This document shows positions 17,660 to 25,828 of a stretch of DNA of 64,000 bases, piece by piece. The notes below the pieces were generated by a model. It was not told the DNA's origin. It worked only from the letters and a program-made list of their open reading frames with translations, and made no database searches. The stretch spans positions 62,001 to 126,000 of the forward strand of contig CAZSXW010000005.1 in NCBI GenBank assembly GCA_964610385.1, written 5' to 3'. The stretch comes from CAZBSE01 sp964610385. Lineage in GTDB: Bacteria; Actinomycetota; Humimicrobiia; Humimicrobiales; Humimicrobiaceae. Position numbers and translations under genes: made by a program. The first letter of the stretch is position 1; every line of letters starts with the position of its first letter.

Positions 17660-18463
17660 TCAATATGAATGCTCTTCAGCCGGGAATTCCCCTTTTTTTA
17701 CCTCTTCAATATACTTCCTGTAGCATTTTTTCATTTCTATTCCCAGCTTTGAATACCTCTTGGCAAATTTTGGCTTGAATTTTTCAAAAAATCCCAGCAT
17801 GTCATGCGTCACAAGAACCTGGCCGTCACAGTCCACTCCTGCACCTATTCCTATTGTAGGTATTCTTAACTGCTGGGTCACCTTCTTGGCAAGTTTTGCA
17901 GGAATCTTCTCCAGCACAATCGAAAATACTCCTGCCCTTTCTAATGCTTTTGAATCTTCCAGTATTTTCAATGCCTGGTCCCTGTCTTCTCCTCTCACTC
18001 CATATCCTCCAAATTTATAAACAGATTGCGGAGTAAGTCCCAGATGGCCCATTACTGGAATTCCCACATCCACAATCTTCTTTATAGTGTCAAAAAATTC
18101 GCTTCCACCTTCAAGTTTTATTGCTTCAGCACCTGCTTCTTTCAAGAACCTACCTGCATTCCTTAGTGCTTCCCCGCAGCTTGTCTGGTAAGACATAAAA
18201 GGCATATCACCAACTACCATGGCTCTCTTGGCACCCCTGGCAACCGCACTGCAGTGATGTATCATTTCATCCATTGTAACCGGTATGGTGTTTTCATATC
18301 CTAACAGCACATTGCCTACAGAGTCCCCCACCAATAGTATATCTATGCCACACTCATCCAGTTGGGAAGCCATGAGGCAATCGTATGCCGTAAGCGCTGT
18401 TATCTTCTCTCCCTTTTCTTTCATTTCTACCAGATAGCTGGCTGTAACTTTTTCTATGGCCAT
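17660..18463 (-). CDS. panB: Ketopantoate hydroxymethyltransferase
   Basis: A 267-residue TIM-barrel enzyme that converts alpha-ketoisovalerate and methylene-tetrahydrofolate to ketopantoate. Diagnostic stretches are LTAYDCLMASQLDE, VGDSVGNVLLGYENTIPVTMDEM, MGHLGLTPQS and TIGIGAGVDCDGQVLVTHDMLG. All active-site acids expected for the family appear to be present. It lies 12 nt downstream of the DUF2520 gene, so the two are tightly coupled. Confidence 0.96.
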   Translation of the reverse strand: MAIEKVTASYLVEMKEKGEKITALTAYDCLMASQLDECGIDILLVGDSVGNVLLGYENTIPVTMDEMIHHCSAVARGAKRAMVVGDMPFMSYQTSCGEALRNAGRFLKEAGAEAIKLEGGSEFFDTIKKIVDVGIPVMGHLGLTPQSVYKFGGYGVRGEDRDQALKILEDSKALERAGVFSIVLEKIPAKLAKKVTQQLRIPTIGIGAGVDCDGQVLVTHDMLGFFEKFKPKFAKRYSKLGIEMKKCYRKYIEEVKKGEFPAEEHSY

Positions 18464-18475
18464 AATATTCCTTTC

Positions 18476-19390
18476 CTAATCACTAAGTATCTTTTCTAAT
18501 TCCCTTACTGTCTCTTTATCTATCCAGCCATTGCCCTGTGCAATCTTTGCGGTCTCCCTGCCCATTATCTTATACAGACTTATGTCTTTCCTGTCAAAAA
18601 ATTTATTAAAGTCTTTCATGTGTTCCCTTATAGTACTCAGGTCCCCCCTGGCAATAGGTCCGGTAAGTGACTTTTGTGTTCCCATTTTTTTTATATTGCT
18701 TACTGTGCCTTCTACCAGACCCATCAGGCCTTTCAAAGAGTCTTCCGGTTTTATTCCGATTTTTCGGTGTATCAGAACAGCGTAATTTAAAAGTGTCACC
18801 AGGTAATTTGATGCTACACACGCCGCAGCATGGTAAAGGGCTTTTTTACCATCGTCCACTTCAATCGCCGTTCCACCAAGACTTTCTACCATAAGCAGTG
18901 CCGTTCTTTTTGATTCGCCGCTACAGTAAGTTATACCGTAAACGGTACCGGGCAAGGTCTTTATGGCCTCTTTTATAGAGGCAAATGATTTCAGCGGATG
19001 TACCGATGCCACTTTTGCGCCAGATCTTTTTGCAGCATCCAATACGCTCAATGGCTTTGATCCGCTGAAATGAATTACGTAATAACCGTTGAAATCCAGA
19101 TCCTTTTCCGAAAAAACCTCTTTACAGACCGGTCCTATGACATCATCCGGAGTACATATTAAAACACAGTTCGAAAGCATTGCTGCCTTCTTATTCTCCG
19201 TGGTAAAGACCACTCCCCTGGCTTTGCCTCCCATAATCTCCTTCGCCCTGTTCAACGAAGCGGCCGATTTCGATGCCAGGGCCCTTAGTCTCAAAGCAGG
19301 ATTTTTTCCTTTTGCAAGCATGCAACTTACCGTAGTTCCGAGCCTCCCTGCGCCAATGACACATATATCCAAGCTTTCTATTTTTTTCAT
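18476..19390 (-). CDS. Rossmann-fold/DUF2520 oxidoreductase-like protein in the pan operon
   Basis: A 304-residue protein with an N-terminal NAD(P)-binding motif ICVIGAGRLGTTVS (about residues 10-23) and a C-terminal all-helical DUF2520 domain. The domain layout resembles ketopantoate reductases and F420-dependent or ProC-like dehydrogenases. No separate panE or ilvC is present in this window. The gene leads the operon DUF2520-panB-panC-panD. A role as the ketopantoate-reducing step is an inference from position; DUF2520 genes beside panC are also common in Actinomycetota. Confidence 0.8.
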   Translation of the reverse strand: MKKIESLDICVIGAGRLGTTVSCMLAKGKNPALRLRALASKSAASLNRAKEIMGGKARGVVFTTENKKAAMLSNCVLICTPDDVIGPVCKEVFSEKDLDFNGYYVIHFSGSKPLSVLDAAKRSGAKVASVHPLKSFASIKEAIKTLPGTVYGITYCSGESKRTALLMVESLGGTAIEVDDGKKALYHAAACVASNYLVTLLNYAVLIHRKIGIKPEDSLKGLMGLVEGTVSNIKKMGTQKSLTGPIARGDLSTIREHMKDFNKFFDRKDISLYKIMGRETAKIAQGNGWIDKETVRELEKILSD

Positions 19391-19412
19391 ATTACGATTC
19401 TTCCTGCCCTTT

Positions 19413-20528
19413 TTACTGCTGGGACACCCTTACTGGCATCAGGAGGTATATCAACTCTTTGTTCTTCTCCGATTTTATTATAATGGGCTTGAGGGGCTCC
19501 TCCATTGACAACACTATACTCTTATCATCCATCATATTTATCCCATCCAATAGAAATTCTGGATTAAATGCTATTTCTATTTTTTCCTCTCCGTATGGTA
19601 CATCAAAATTCTCGCTGGAGCTCCCTACCTCTTTTATATCCATTGAAACGGTCACCTTCCCTTTATCAAAGGCCAGCTTGATGGGTATGTTGTCCTGGGA
19701 TATCGATGAAATTCTCTTCACTACTTCGAGTATTTTTTCTTTGTCTATTACTATATTATGTTTCATGCTCTTGGGAATAAGCTGCTTATACTCTGGAAAC
19801 TTACCCGAGAGCAGCCTTGATACTATTATTCTCTCGCCCTTTTTCTCCCCTGCCAGGAAGATGCTTATCTGATTTTCCTCCAGATATATCTCGATTTCAC
19901 CCTTTTCATATTCGCTTTTGACTATGCTGTCCAGCACCTTTGTGGGAATAACCACCTTTATATTTTGTGATCCTGAACTTAGCTTCTCCTTTGTTAAAGC
20001 AAGGCGGTAGCTGTCTGTAGCGACCATTGTCATTAGGCCGCCTTCTATTTCCATAAGCACTCCTGTGAGAACCCCCCTGCTCTCGTCCAGCGATGCTGCC
20101 CTCTGTACCTTGGACAGTAGGTTCTTAAACGTTTTTAAATTTATTTTTAAGGGATTTTCTTTTTTTATTTCAGGAAAGTCTGGGTACTCTTCTATAGACA
20201 TGGTATTTAGGCTGAAAAAGGCTCCGCCGCTTTTTATTTTTACCCTGTTGGTTTCTCTGTCAAGTTCAAATTCCACCTTTGATTCCTCAAGGCTCTTTAG
20301 TATGTTGATTAAAACTTTCGAGGGAACTACTATTTTCCCCTTTTCAAGCACTTTTACCCCTGTATCGCATTTAATGCTTGTCTCCAGGTCTGTGCTGTAA
20401 ACAAACAGGCTCTCTTGGGCGTCCAGCATGACGCCGCTCAATATGAAAGAAGTAGCCCTCGTACCAATCGCTTTATTTGCAGCAAGAATAGCATCAAGAA
20501 AATCATTTTTTGTTGTTTGAAATTTCAT
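19413..20528 (-). CDS. dnaN: DNA polymerase III beta sliding clamp
   Basis: A 371-residue protein starting MKFQTTKNDFLDAILAANKAI, chosen over an open frame starting at 20651 because GAGG lies just before this ATG and the N-terminus then matches the family. Three clamp domains of about 120 residues are visible. The C-terminus ELIYLLMPVRV is the canonical hydrophobic-pocket end. It encircles DNA and tethers the polymerase. It lies downstream of dnaA on the same strand with a 307-nt gap, so it may have its own promoter. The pan operon begins 22 nt further on. Confidence 0.96.
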   Translation of the reverse strand: MKFQTTKNDFLDAILAANKAIGTRATSFILSGVMLDAQESLFVYSTDLETSIKCDTGVKVLEKGKIVVPSKVLINILKSLEESKVEFELDRETNRVKIKSGGAFFSLNTMSIEEYPDFPEIKKENPLKINLKTFKNLLSKVQRAASLDESRGVLTGVLMEIEGGLMTMVATDSYRLALTKEKLSSGSQNIKVVIPTKVLDSIVKSEYEKGEIEIYLEENQISIFLAGEKKGERIIVSRLLSGKFPEYKQLIPKSMKHNIVIDKEKILEVVKRISSISQDNIPIKLAFDKGKVTVSMDIKEVGSSSENFDVPYGEEKIEIAFNPEFLLDGINMMDDKSIVLSMEEPLKPIIIKSEKNKELIYLLMPVRVSQQ

Positions 20529-20835
20529 CTCAACCTCTTTTAGACATTTGAAATATAAACACGTTTTATTATATATAATGTTAATTAAAATAGTAAGTAG
20601 TAGTTGTAATGCCTGTTGAAATTGTTGACAAGCAAGAAAGAGAGCCGACAAACTCGGATTATTGACAATAGGAGTTGTTTAAAAAAAGTCTGAAAAGTGT
20701 TAAATATTTGTAGAGAATATCTTCTGGCTGATAAAACTTGAGATTACTAACAGTTATGAGACCCAAACTGTTTAAAATTGCAAGGGTTTTTAAACAGGGC
20801 TTAATAATAATAGTGGATAGTTTATATTTATCTTT
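20529..20835. other. dnaA-dnaN intergenic region with an inverted repeat
   Basis: There is no credible gene here. It holds an inverted repeat, CTGTTTAAAA (20768-20777) and TTTTAAACAG (20788-20797), with a 10-nt loop. On the minus strand no T-run follows, so it is not a standard terminator; it may be a regulatory site or a weak attenuator before dnaN. No DnaA box cluster was seen, so this is not the main origin. Confidence 0.5.
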
Positions 20836-22197
20836 CTAAGAGGATGTCTTTATCTTGCTGGTGATCTCGCGTATTTGAAAATAAACGCTTTTATCCTTGT
20901 TGATCAGATCTGCTACTTTTGAGATGGCATATATAACCGTTGAGTGGTCTCTGTTACCGAATGATTTACCGATTCTTGGAAGAGAACTGCTGGTCAGTTC
21001 TCTGGAAAGGTACATTGCAAGCTGGCGGGCATGCGATATAAATTTATTTCTCTTGGTGCCGATGATATCGTTTATTGGTATTGAGAAATATTTTGACACT
21101 TCTTTAATTATTGTTTGAATACTTGTTTTATGTTCTCTGTCATCGGGAAGAATGTCTTTAAGGATGTTTTGTGCTGTATTCAAATCCGGTTTGTTGTTTG
21201 TCAGAGTTGAATAGGCTACAATTCTGGTCAGAGCTCCTTCGAGCTCTCTTATATTTGAGGTTATTTTCTGAGCGATAAGGTTATGTATATCGTCAGATAC
21301 TGCAATTTTTTCCCTCTCAGAGTATTTTTTTAATATGGCAAGCCTGGTCTCAAGATCGGGAGGCCTGATATCAGTGACAAGTCCCCACTCGAATCTGGAT
21401 CTCAGTCTTTCTTCAAGGGTAGAAATATCTTTAGGGGCTCTGTCGCTTGAGAGGACTATCTGGCGGTTGGTGTCGTGAAGAGCGTTGAATGTATGAAAGA
21501 ACTCCTCCTGGCTGGCCTCCTTGTCTTCAAGAAAATGTATATCATCCACCAGCAATACATCGTTGTTCCTGTAGGTCTCTTTAAAGGCGAAAATATTTTT
21601 GTATCTTAAAGCATTAATAAACTCGTTTAAGAATCTTTCTGCTGATACATATTTGACCGTTTTATTTGGGTGAAGCTCTAGCATATACTGCCCTATCGCA
21701 TGCAGAAGGTGTGTTTTGCCAAGACCCACTCCCCCATATATAAACAAGGGATTATAAGTTTTACCTGGCTTTTCGCTGACTGCTAACGAAGCAGTACAAG
21801 CAAATCTGTTCCCATTACCGACTACAAAAGTATCAAAGGTATATTTTTTATTAAATGAAGAATCTTTTAACTTTCTGGTGGAGTGAACACTATCTCCGGT
21901 ATCTTCGTCCGTATAATTCAGATAGTTTACTGCAGGATCTTTGGAGTTATCTGCTGATGTTATAATTTTTATTTTATATTTGGTATTAGTGACTTTCTTT
22001 ATTGAATCGGCAAGGATTTTTGAATATCTTGATTCGAGCCATTCTTTGGCAAAAGGGCTGCCAACTGAAATGGTAAGGCAGTTTTTTTTTAAAGAAAGAG
22101 GCGTAATATGCTCAAACCATGCCTTATAAGTGGGAAGATTGATCTTGTTTTTTAAATCGTCAAGAGTATTTTTCCAGATGCTTTCAAGTTCTGCCAT
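20836..22197 (-). CDS. dnaA: Chromosomal replication initiator DnaA
   Basis: A 453-residue protein. Domain I is at residues 1-80 (WKNTLDDLKNKINLPTYKAWFEHITPL), then a short linker, then the AAA+ domain with Walker A GGVGLGKTHLLHAIG and Walker B VLLVDDIHFLEDKEASQEEFFHTFNALHD. The C-terminal helix-turn-helix contains the DnaA signature GKSFGNRDHSTVIYA, which reads DnaA boxes. It starts only 12 nt after the GHKL-ATPase gene, so both are probably on one transcript. The likely oriC with TTTTCCACA boxes is upstream of that gene, so autoregulation is likely. Confidence 0.97.
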   Translation of the reverse strand: MAELESIWKNTLDDLKNKINLPTYKAWFEHITPLSLKKNCLTISVGSPFAKEWLESRYSKILADSIKKVTNTKYKIKIITSADNSKDPAVNYLNYTDEDTGDSVHSTRKLKDSSFNKKYTFDTFVVGNGNRFACTASLAVSEKPGKTYNPLFIYGGVGLGKTHLLHAIGQYMLELHPNKTVKYVSAERFLNEFINALRYKNIFAFKETYRNNDVLLVDDIHFLEDKEASQEEFFHTFNALHDTNRQIVLSSDRAPKDISTLEERLRSRFEWGLVTDIRPPDLETRLAILKKYSEREKIAVSDDIHNLIAQKITSNIRELEGALTRIVAYSTLTNNKPDLNTAQNILKDILPDDREHKTSIQTIIKEVSKYFSIPINDIIGTKRNKFISHARQLAMYLSRELTSSSLPRIGKSFGNRDHSTVIYAISKVADLINKDKSVYFQIREITSKIKTSS

Positions 22198-22209
22198 AGT
22201 ACTCTTATA

Positions 22210-23055
22210 TTAAATATTATTTGAATAATATTCAAGATATTTTGTACCTTTTTTTGATAATTTTCTCTTGCCGCTTTTGCCTGTTATTAAAAGCTTGTTT
22301 TTTTCCAGTTGGATTAGTTCACGGTATGAGGTTGAAAGGCTTAAATCGAGTTCACTGGCTATTGTAGAAGGACCAGCTTCTTCAAGCTCCAGGATAACAA
22401 AAAGTATCTTCTTTTGCCTTTCTGATAACGATTTGAATGAGGGTTTATCAGATCCATCCTTTGGTGGTTTAAAATCCGCCACGGATTCCGGTTCACCGGG
22501 CATACTGCTACTTAGATCGCCTGGCTTACTCCTTATATCAGACGATTCCAATTTTAGGGAAATCACAGTTCCCCTTTTTATATTATCTTTGACATCAATC
22601 GAGCCGCCGGAGAAAGTGATGGTTTCCTTTACTATTGGAAAACCGGAACCTACTCCTCTTATATACTCTTTCATCTCTTTGGTGGCAGATGTAAATCCGG
22701 GCAGGAATGCCTTTTCCTTATCTTCTATTCCCGGGCCCTGATCTGATATGATTATGTGGTTTCCATTATCTAGTATGGTGATTATTATTTCTTTAAAATC
22801 CGCGTGTATCAGGTTTTCTATAATTTCTTTTATTATGGTGAATGGTATCTTACCTCCGGCATTATGTGAAAGGTTATAAGTTTCTTGGGAGGTCCGATTT
22901 ATAAGGTTGATTATATTGTCAAATTTAAAATCTATGATTCTCGGGATGCTTTTCATATTATCATATACTGCAATCCTTACCGGTATATCTACAGTATTAT
23001 ATTCCAGGCTGGTTTTACTGGGGCTGTTTTTTAAAGTATCGTTGGAATCAGACAT
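22210..23055 (-). CDS. GHKL ATPase domain fused to a winged-helix domain, first gene of the dnaA transcript
   Basis: A 281-residue soluble protein. Residues about 60-165 form a GHKL (histidine kinase-type) ATPase fold: N box IIKEIIENLIHADF, G1 box ISDQGPGIED, and G2 box RGVGSGFPIVKE. There is no dimerisation/phospho-acceptor His domain and no sensor. After an acidic, proline- and serine-rich linker, residues about 208-281 form a winged helix (RQKKILFVILELEEAGPSTIASELDLSLSTSYRELIQLEK). It resembles SpoIIAB/RsbW-like ATPases joined to a MarR/ArsR-like DNA-binding domain. Its place between oriC and dnaA suggests control of dnaA or origin function; this is inference. Confidence 0.82.
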   Translation of the reverse strand: MSDSNDTLKNSPSKTSLEYNTVDIPVRIAVYDNMKSIPRIIDFKFDNIINLINRTSQETYNLSHNAGGKIPFTIIKEIIENLIHADFKEIIITILDNGNHIIISDQGPGIEDKEKAFLPGFTSATKEMKEYIRGVGSGFPIVKETITFSGGSIDVKDNIKRGTVISLKLESSDIRSKPGDLSSSMPGEPESVADFKPPKDGSDKPSFKSLSERQKKILFVILELEEAGPSTIASELDLSLSTSYRELIQLEKNKLLITGKSGKRKLSKKGTKYLEYYSNNI

Positions 23056-23542
23056 AATAAATAAGAGCTTTTTTATATAAAAAATTATATGGCATTTGCT
23101 TTGAAATTCTAAGTAAACAAAAGAAAGCTTTTCACATTCTTTCCATTACCTTTAGGTTTTCAACAGATTAATGATAATATTTTAGAAGAAAAAAAGCTAC
23201 TAAATCAAATGTTAAATTAAGAGAAATAAAACCTTTTGACATATATATTAGTGATGTTTTATAGGTTTTCCACATATTTTTCCACAGGTGTGGAAAAGCT
23301 TTTAAATGTTGTGAAAAGTTTGTGAAAAATAACACTATACAGAATTGTATTAAAATGATTTTTTCAGATTAGATTTCAATAAGAACAGGTGTTTGAGACG
23401 ATAGTAGTTTTTAATATAAAAGAGCCGTGGTTGTACTGTAAGAATGGTAGTTAAAGTGGTGCTATGCTGCCTTGATATTACTAGGATTAAAATGTATAAT
23501 CTACTACTTGATTAAGAATAAAAAACATAGGTTGGTTATATA
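23056..23542. other. oriC: Probable chromosomal origin oriC
   Basis: A 487-nt, very AT-rich gap between the minus-strand dnaA transcript and plus-strand rpmH. Three exact TTTTCCACA DnaA-box-like nonamers lie at 23266-23274, 23278-23286 and, inverted, 23289-23297. Two weaker boxes (TTGTGAAAA, the reverse of TTTTCACAA) lie at 23309-23317 and 23320-23328. The run 23160-23265 is almost all A/T and could be the unwinding element. Divergent transcription away from this point, with parAB nearby, fits a bacterial origin. Confidence 0.85.
23472..23500 (+). promoter_or_regulatory. rpmH promoter
   Basis: TTGATA (23472-23477), a 17-nt spacer, then a perfect TATAAT (23495-23500). The predicted start near 23507 gives a leader of about 36 nt before rpmH. 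It would drive the rpmH-rnpA-yidD-yidC-jag operon. Confidence 0.7.
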
Positions 23543-23677
23543 ATGAAAAGGACCTTTCAGCCAAATGTAAGGAAGAGAAAAAAAAATCATGGATTTAGAG
23601 CCAGGATGAAGACAAAAGCCGGAAGAGCAGTAATCACAAACAGAAGAAGAAAGGGAAGGAAAAAGCTTTCTGCTTGA
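23543..23677 (+). CDS. rpmH: Ribosomal protein L34
   Basis: A 44-residue basic protein starting MKRTFQPNVRKRKKNHGF and continuing with RARMKTKAGRAVITNRRRKGRKKL, an unmistakable L34. It is part of the large ribosomal subunit. It lies next to the origin and directly before rnpA, the near-universal bacterial order. Its stop codon is in the same frame as rnpA, so nothing but the start codon separates the two coding regions. Confidence 0.97.
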   Translation: MKRTFQPNVRKRKKNHGFRARMKTKAGRAVITNRRRKGRKKLSA

Positions 23678-23698
23678 GTAATAAAGGGAAGGATTAAA

Positions 23699-24040
23699 AT
23701 AAAGTTTGAGATACTTAAAAGAAGAATCGATTTTAACAGGGTAACGAGAGAGGGAATATATAAAAAGGGCAAGTATTTGACAATATATATACTTAAGAGA
23801 GAAGCAGATGGATATCCGGTAAGAGTCGGTTTTGGTGTAGGGAAAAAAGTCGGAGGAGCAGTTCTAAGGAACAGGATCAAAAGAGTCTTAAAGGAAATTT
23901 TAAAAAGGATAGACATAGGTGTCACGGGAAATCTGGACATCTTGCTTATTGCCAGTAAGGAAATCTCAGATGTTGGTTTTTACCGATTAAAGGAAAATCT
24001 TGAGTGCAGTTTAAAATCAATTCTTACCGATTGTATATAA
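23699..24040 (+). CDS. rnpA: Ribonuclease P protein component, apparent ATA start
   Basis: The protein part of RNase P, which matures the 5' end of tRNA. The conserved N-terminal substrate-contact region RRIDFNRVTREG and the RNR motif in VLRNRIKRVLKE are both present. The first in-frame ATG/GTG/TTG is a TTG at 23777, which would delete the DFNRV region and leave 87 residues. Between the rpmH stop and that point there is no canonical start codon. AGGGAAGG (23685-23692) is followed after 6 nt by ATA at 23699; this start gives 113 residues, the usual family length. ATT at 23693 is a less well spaced alternative. Confidence 0.88.
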   Translation: MKFEILKRRIDFNRVTREGIYKKGKYLTIYILKREADGYPVRVGFGVGKKVGGAVLRNRIKRVLKEILKRIDIGVTGNLDILLIASKEISDVGFYRLKENLECSLKSILTDCI

Positions 24041-24066
24041 ATAAATTAAAATAACATTCTATAATC

Positions 24067-24276
24067 GTGAAAGAAATATTAATATTTTTAATCAAAATAT
24101 ATAAAAAATTCATATCGCCTTTACTACCCAAAAGCTGCAGGTTTTATCCCACATGTTCTGAATATGCAATTGAAGCTTTGAGTAAATATGGTGTATTAAA
24201 AGGTAGTATTAAATCAATATACAGAATATTAAGATGTAATCCATTCAATAAAGGCGGATACGATCCTCTAAGATAA
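24067..24276 (+). CDS. yidD: Membrane protein insertion efficiency factor YidD
   Basis: A 69-residue protein with the family motifs LIKIYKKFISPLLPKSCRFYPTCSEYAIEAL and the ending GGYDPL. It is thought to help YidC insert proteins, associating with the membrane through its N-terminal amphipathic helix. The start is GTG without a strong Shine-Dalgarno sequence. It sits between rnpA and yidC, the standard order. Confidence 0.94.
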   Translation: MKEILIFLIKIYKKFISPLLPKSCRFYPTCSEYAIEALSKYGVLKGSIKSIYRILRCNPFNKGGYDPLR

Positions 24277-24298
24277 ACAGGAACGGAGGTTTATAGTA

Positions 24299-25090
24299 TT
24301 GGAAAAAATATTTGAGATTTTAAGTCCTATAACACATTTTTTTGAAAAAATAATGGTGTTTTTATACAGCAATGTCGTGGCACAGTATGGCGTAGTCATA
24401 ATACTTCTGACCATTATTGTAAGATTATTATTAGTCCCTCTATCTATTACTCAGACTAGATCAATGGTAAAAATGCAGAAGATACAGCCGGAATTAAAGG
24501 AGCTGCAGAAAAAATACAAAGACGATAAACAGAAACTACAGCAGGAGACAATGGAGTTCTATAAGAAGCATAACGTCAATCCCCTGGCGGGCTGCCTGCC
24601 GCTTCTTTTACAGATGCCGGTGTTCTTTGCTCTTTATCGGGCGCTTAGAGAACCTTCCGAAATAGTAACGAGCGTGTTGGGAGAGTTTACTATAAATGGT
24701 GTTGCAAACCCTGTTTATAATTTTTTATGGTTGAATCTAAATGAAAAGGACCCCTATTATATAATGCCCATATTGATGGCCGGGACGATGTTTTTATCGA
24801 TGAAGATGACTATCACTGACCCAAAGCAATCGAAGATTATGTATATAATGCCTTTGGTGTTTGGTGGAATATCGGTTACATTTCCTTCGGGCATACTGGT
24901 ATACTGGTTGACTACAAATATCTGGACCATTGCTCAGCAGTGGGTAGTAAGTAAGTTTATTACAAGTAGGAGCATAAGAGTTGAATTGACACAGAAGGAT
25001 AAAAGCATGAATGGAGAACAGGAATTGAGTGCGGAAGAAAAGAAGATAATAAGGAGAAAGATCAAAAAGAAAAGAAAAAAGAAGAGGTAG
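24299..25090 (+). CDS. yidC: Membrane protein insertase YidC/OxaI family
   Basis: A 263-residue insertase of the short Gram-positive type, without the large periplasmic domain of E. coli YidC. Five hydrophobic segments are visible. Family motifs include VIILLTIIVRLLLVPLSITQTRSM with the conserved Arg, the cytoplasmic hairpin (KMQKIQPELKELQKKYK), and PLAGCLPLLLQMPVFFALYRAL. The C-terminal tail is very basic (RRKIKKKRKKKR), which fits ribosome binding. The start is TTG, supported by CGGAGG upstream. Confidence 0.95.
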   Translation: MEKIFEILSPITHFFEKIMVFLYSNVVAQYGVVIILLTIIVRLLLVPLSITQTRSMVKMQKIQPELKELQKKYKDDKQKLQQETMEFYKKHNVNPLAGCLPLLLQMPVFFALYRALREPSEIVTSVLGEFTINGVANPVYNFLWLNLNEKDPYYIMPILMAGTMFLSMKMTITDPKQSKIMYIMPLVFGGISVTFPSGILVYWLTTNIWTIAQQWVVSKFITSRSIRVELTQKDKSMNGEQELSAEEKKIIRRKIKKKRKKKR

Positions 25091-25116
25091 GGTTTCCATT
25101 ATCGGAGGTAAAAAAT

Positions 25117-25698
25117 ATGCCAGAAGATAAAAGTATGAAAGATGCCATAGATTCATATGTTGAGTCTTTGAAAAAAGAGCAAAAAAATGACAGGTTGATA
25201 GAGGATAATTCAGAGAGAAAAAAAAGGGGAAAGCCGGAGATCGCAGGTTTGGAAAAGATAAGGAAGGTCTTAAAAAAAGTAGTGGAACTTATATGTCTGG
25301 GTGAAGAAATTAAAATAAATACGGATTCACAGGAATGGAAATTATCGGTTTACGGGAAAGATCTGGGGATTGCAATCGGAAGAGATGGAAGAAATATGCA
25401 GGCGCTTGAATATATAATAAACTTGATAGGAAAAAGAAAGAGAATTATTGAAAGAAATATTATCATAGATATAAAAGATTATAGGAAAAAGAAAATGGAG
25501 AAGATAAAGAAAACAGCAATTGCAATGGCCAAGAAAGCAATTAATGAAGGAAGAAAAATAGCACTCAGACCGATGTGTGCCTATGAGAGGAAAGTAATAC
25601 ATAATGTCCTGGCGGATGTTAAGGATGTAAGCACCAGAAGCATATATGAAGAGCCAAACAGGAGAATAATAATTTATCCCACAAGAGACGGAAAATAA
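25117..25698 (+). CDS. jag: RNA-binding protein Jag/KhpB (KH + R3H)
   Basis: A 193-residue RNA-binding protein. The N-terminal 45 residues are charged and low in complexity. A KH domain has the GxxG-type loop AIGRDGRNMQALEYIINL (about residues 88-105). An R3H domain follows near the C-terminus (MCAYERKVIHNVLADVKDVSTRSIYEEPNRRI). KhpB works with KhpA in Gram-positive bacteria to control cell elongation and division through RNA. The ATG is preceded by CGGAGGT. A strong terminator follows, so this ends the rpmH operon. Confidence 0.93.
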   Translation: MPEDKSMKDAIDSYVESLKKEQKNDRLIEDNSERKKRGKPEIAGLEKIRKVLKKVVELICLGEEIKINTDSQEWKLSVYGKDLGIAIGRDGRNMQALEYIINLIGKRKRIIERNIIIDIKDYRKKKMEKIKKTAIAMAKKAINEGRKIALRPMCAYERKVIHNVLADVKDVSTRSIYEEPNRRIIIYPTRDGK

Positions 25699-25724
25699 GT
25701 AATATCATAAAAATGAAAGAAAGG

Positions 25725-25749
25725 CAGCACTATTGTGCTGTTTTTTTTT
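25725..25749 (+). terminator. Rho-independent terminator after jag
   Basis: Stem CAGCAC (25725-25730) / GTGCTG (25735-25740) with loop TATT, followed by nine T residues (25741-25749). It separates the rpmH-jag operon from mnmE. Confidence 0.88.
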
Positions 25750-25828
25750 GGGGAGTTTTAATAAAAAAGAAATTTAAATATAATTATAAATTAATAAATC
25801 CGAATCATTAAAGGAAAATGTGTGAGAA

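Noticed and set aside
23236..23264. Plus-strand promoter inside oriC (TTGACA, 17 nt, TTATAG)
   Set aside because: The -10 is poor and a much better promoter lies directly before rpmH.
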